From the NCBI RefSeq assembly GCF_025698545.1, contig NC_068570.1:8370001-8434000 (forward strand): a stretch of 64,000 nt of DNA, in the 5' to 3' direction. Positions 61,425-64,000 of this stretch are shown one piece after another. The notes beneath the pieces were generated by a model that was not told the origin of the DNA, made no database searches, and saw nothing but the letters and a program-made list of their open reading frames with translations. This DNA comes from Gossypium raimondii. Lineage: Eukaryota > Streptophyta > Magnoliopsida > Malvales > Malvaceae. The position numbers and the translations under genes were made by a program. The number at the start of each line of letters is the position of its first letter. The first letter of the stretch is position 1.

Positions 61425-61737
61425 TACCTGTAAATTTCAAGTGTTATATCATATTTGTTGAATTGATTTACAATTCCACATTCATTCAACTTATTGATTT
61501 TTTTGTATAACTTATAATATCCTTTTGAAATATTAAAAGTTGTATATGTGTTTACAATTATTTAAAAATATAAGACAATTTTAAATAAAAACTTAACATT
61601 AAAGACTTTAACTAACATTAAACACTAATAGTTTTGAATTAAACTTAAAGAAAACAGTTCATTTTCAAAGTATCAAGCATGATTACAAATTTCATTTCCA
61701 CAAGACCATAAAAAAATCGGGTACAACATTCAATTTC

Positions 61738-64000
61738 CTTTTAACTGTGAAGATTGGCCAGTACGGATGTTTCGATGAGGACAATTGCTCCAATTGTGGC
61801 TACCTGTTCTGCATATGGTGTAACGCTTTAGTTTGAACTCTTTTCTAACATCCATGTCACCACGAATCCTTGTCGTCTCCAGTCAACCTTTGAGTTTCCT
61901 GTGCAGTGAGTTGTCTGGCAACATCTTGAACGTAGATGGAGGTATTTTCTATGCCAATACATCCCGTAGTACGGGGAACTCATTACTCCAAATACGTAAT
62001 GTATGTTGAAGCATGTACACATTATCGATATATTGCTCGATATTCATATTGAATGTTGCACACACTGCAACCACTTGCGCACACGGGTACCGAAGTGTTT
62101 GGATCCCTACGCGACAGTCGATGCACTCTGTCACTTGAAAAGTTTCCAAGTTCTGAGAATATAGTTCTACATTCATCGACTTCGCCTTCTGAGTGTTGTC
62201 TTCCATGGTATTCCTGAAATCTTTAATGTACACGTGTCCGACCGCCAACTGTTTTGCTTGTCTCAACTCCAATTTCGGTATGAAGATTACCAGCCTGTAA
62301 AACGTAGCTGAGAAAACTAATAAAATTGGCAAGTAACATGTATGCTTCATAACAGAGTTAACCGCCTCAACAAGGTTGGTCGTCATATGACCATATCGGT
62401 ACCCATCATTAAAACATTGAACGTATTGCCACGACTCTATGCTACCCAACCATTTTCAGAGAGAATGATCGACCCCCACTATATTAGTCTCCAACCTGGC
62501 CAGCCTATGCCTGAATCGGTGTGGTTCCAGCTCGTATCCTGCATATGTATTCCGATAAAACATGTTACCATTCTTTTTAGTTAATGGACTCAAAACATTT
62601 ACAAATACAATTTCAAATACAATATTTTTACCCATGTTCACGATTTGTTTACGTCAGTCTTTGTTCTTGTACTCCTTGTGGAAGTTGACAGCGATGTGAC
62701 GAATGTAATAGACAGACCACTACGGAACCTCGAAATGCCAAATCACAGCAAGAAGACCCTTGTATCTATTAGAGACAATGAAAATATTATCTTCCTTGAC
62801 AACATACCTCCACACGTACTCCAGCATCACTGAAATCCACCATTGAAGTTCATTGTATGACTCATCCTAACTGTCGTACAACTGCTCCATGACCATTTGT
62901 TTCGCCCACCATGCTTTCTTGTACGACACTCTGTAATAGAATTGAGCTTGCATGTCCACAATCAAGACCGATACATGAATGATTGACATATCTTTCATTA
63001 GCGGCTTGATGCAGTTGTCAGGTGCTTTTGGCATCCAGTTTTTGGTGGTCTTGCATCATACGTACGACGGTGCATGTATGGCGCCTTTTATTTTCATATT
63101 TTCCACTATTAAGTCCTCTGTATAAATGTAGATCTAACTTGCTAACCGCACCCTTTGTCAGTCCTCCAACATTTCCCCACGTATAATGTCGGTGTAGACT
63201 TTACGACCTTGTAATCAATTGACACATTCATACTGTATTTTTTATGGCAAAAATGCAGTCCACCTTGTTCTCAAATCGTTTCCCAACTAACAACTCTTCC
63301 AACTAATAATTTGATGCTAATCTATGAGCAAGAACTATATCAGCGTATTGAGGGAACTCGGGTGCATGCGCTGCATCTGGATTTATGCTCAACATGTGGG
63401 CCCCAGGGTCATTTCGTAAAACAATGTCACGACTCGGGTTTTTGAAATAAGTCGTGAATATCTTCAACCTCCTATGGGTCTTCGTCATCGATATCGTCCG
63501 AAACCTTATCAAGATCAGGGTCACTGAAATCTTCATCATTGTTGGACCCTTCTTCGACGTCTACATTGGTGCCTATCACCTCCGGATGCATTTGTAGATG
63601 GGGATTCGGGGACATGGTTGTTATATGAACTCCCACCATAATTTGGACTTTCAGACATTTGCGATGTTCCTCCATAGTCTGACTGATTTGTCCATCTAAC
63701 ATTAAGATCAAAGTCAAACCTGCGATGTTGACTTATTGGGCTGACATTCTCAGCAAGCTCGAAATTGGATAACTCAACTGGTTGGGAGGGGTTCTAATTC
63801 CTAGTCGACAACCATATTTTCATCATAGTGACCAAATCATCATCATCTAACAGTTGCATCTCCTTAAATTTCCACGGGTCTGTAGAGATTAGAAACTTGT
63901 AAAATAATTTGGACATCGCCCTTCCACAACAAATAGCTATTTTTGCACTGATCTTTCTTTTTATTTGTTCCAGCTTCACAGTTTTATTGAATCACAACCT
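61738..64000 (-). pseudogene. MULE (mudrA-type) transposase, broken, running off the window
   Basis: On the minus strand an N-terminal segment at about 63980-63470 includes FDFDLNVRWTNQSDYGG and an acidic run. At 63250-63220 is KKYSMNVSIDYKVVKS, typical of the MULE N-terminal DNA-binding region. At 62449-61985 follow FNDGYRYGHMTTNLVEAVNS, LVFSATFYRLVIFIPKL, and a SWIM-like CIDCRVGIQTLRYPCAQVVA then IDNVYMLQHTLRIWSNEFPV. The end has a zinc-knuckle remnant CRTGSHNWSNCPHRN at about 61795-61755. Many shifts and stops break the frame and its start is near or beyond the right edge. The strand is opposite to the PMD fragment, giving a tail-to-tail pair. Confidence 0.85.

Noticed and set aside
61981..62022. 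Separate small gene at 61828-62022
   Set aside because: It is a shifted frame of the MULE transposase C-terminus.

Overview
This is plant nuclear DNA. It has GT-AG introns, low gene density, AT-rich spacers and mostly transposable-element sequence. The repeat families (Tekay-like LTRs with TGTAAC...GTTACA ends, MULEs with a plant-mobile-domain gene, CACTA elements with GCGGCG hairpin arrays) resemble those of cotton (Gossypium, Malvaceae). The genus is my recognition from memory, not a computed result. There are no rRNA genes, no CRISPR array and no bacterial features.

Layout. (1) 0.9-10.7 kb: a direct tandem duplication of a Ran GTPase gene on the minus strand. Both copies splice to a full 221-codon frame, and by my reading the proteins are identical. 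The 4.8 kb between the units holds a LINE RNase H fragment, a copia remnant and a probable Mutator-like foldback element. (2) 11.8-12.9 kb: a second LINE fragment. (3) 13.97-16.15 kb: a four-exon gene for a 77-aa membrane protein. (4) 17.5-17.9 kb: an intronless 126-aa gene of unknown function, minus strand. (5) 18.9-20.8 kb: a 462-bp solo LTR of TRIM type and a 495-bp Mutator-type MITE with 9-bp target duplications. (6) 22.0-35.95 kb: a LINE fragment split by a complete 11,666-bp CACTA transposon (TIRs and 3-bp TSD present, transposase genes broken) and by a 1.19-kb solo LTR. (7) 36.8-42.1 kb: a complete 11-exon AKT1-type Shaker K+ channel gene of 879 codons, with one GC-AG intron. (8) 42.7-55.7 kb: nested LTR sequences, including two insertions with perfect 5-bp TSDs. 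(9) 56.6-64.0 kb: a degraded MULE region with a broken plant-mobile-domain (PMD) gene and a broken mudrA-type transposase facing each other, interrupted by a 2,267-bp solo LTR with a TATAA target duplication.

The host genes are ordinary cellular genes: nuclear transport (Ran), K+ uptake (AKT1-like) and two small unknowns. They do not form a pathway. The unusual content is the layering of insertions, which gives a relative history, and the PMD-MULE pairing. Junctions, splice sites and TSDs were read directly from the sequence. Family names come from recalled protein and repeat motifs.
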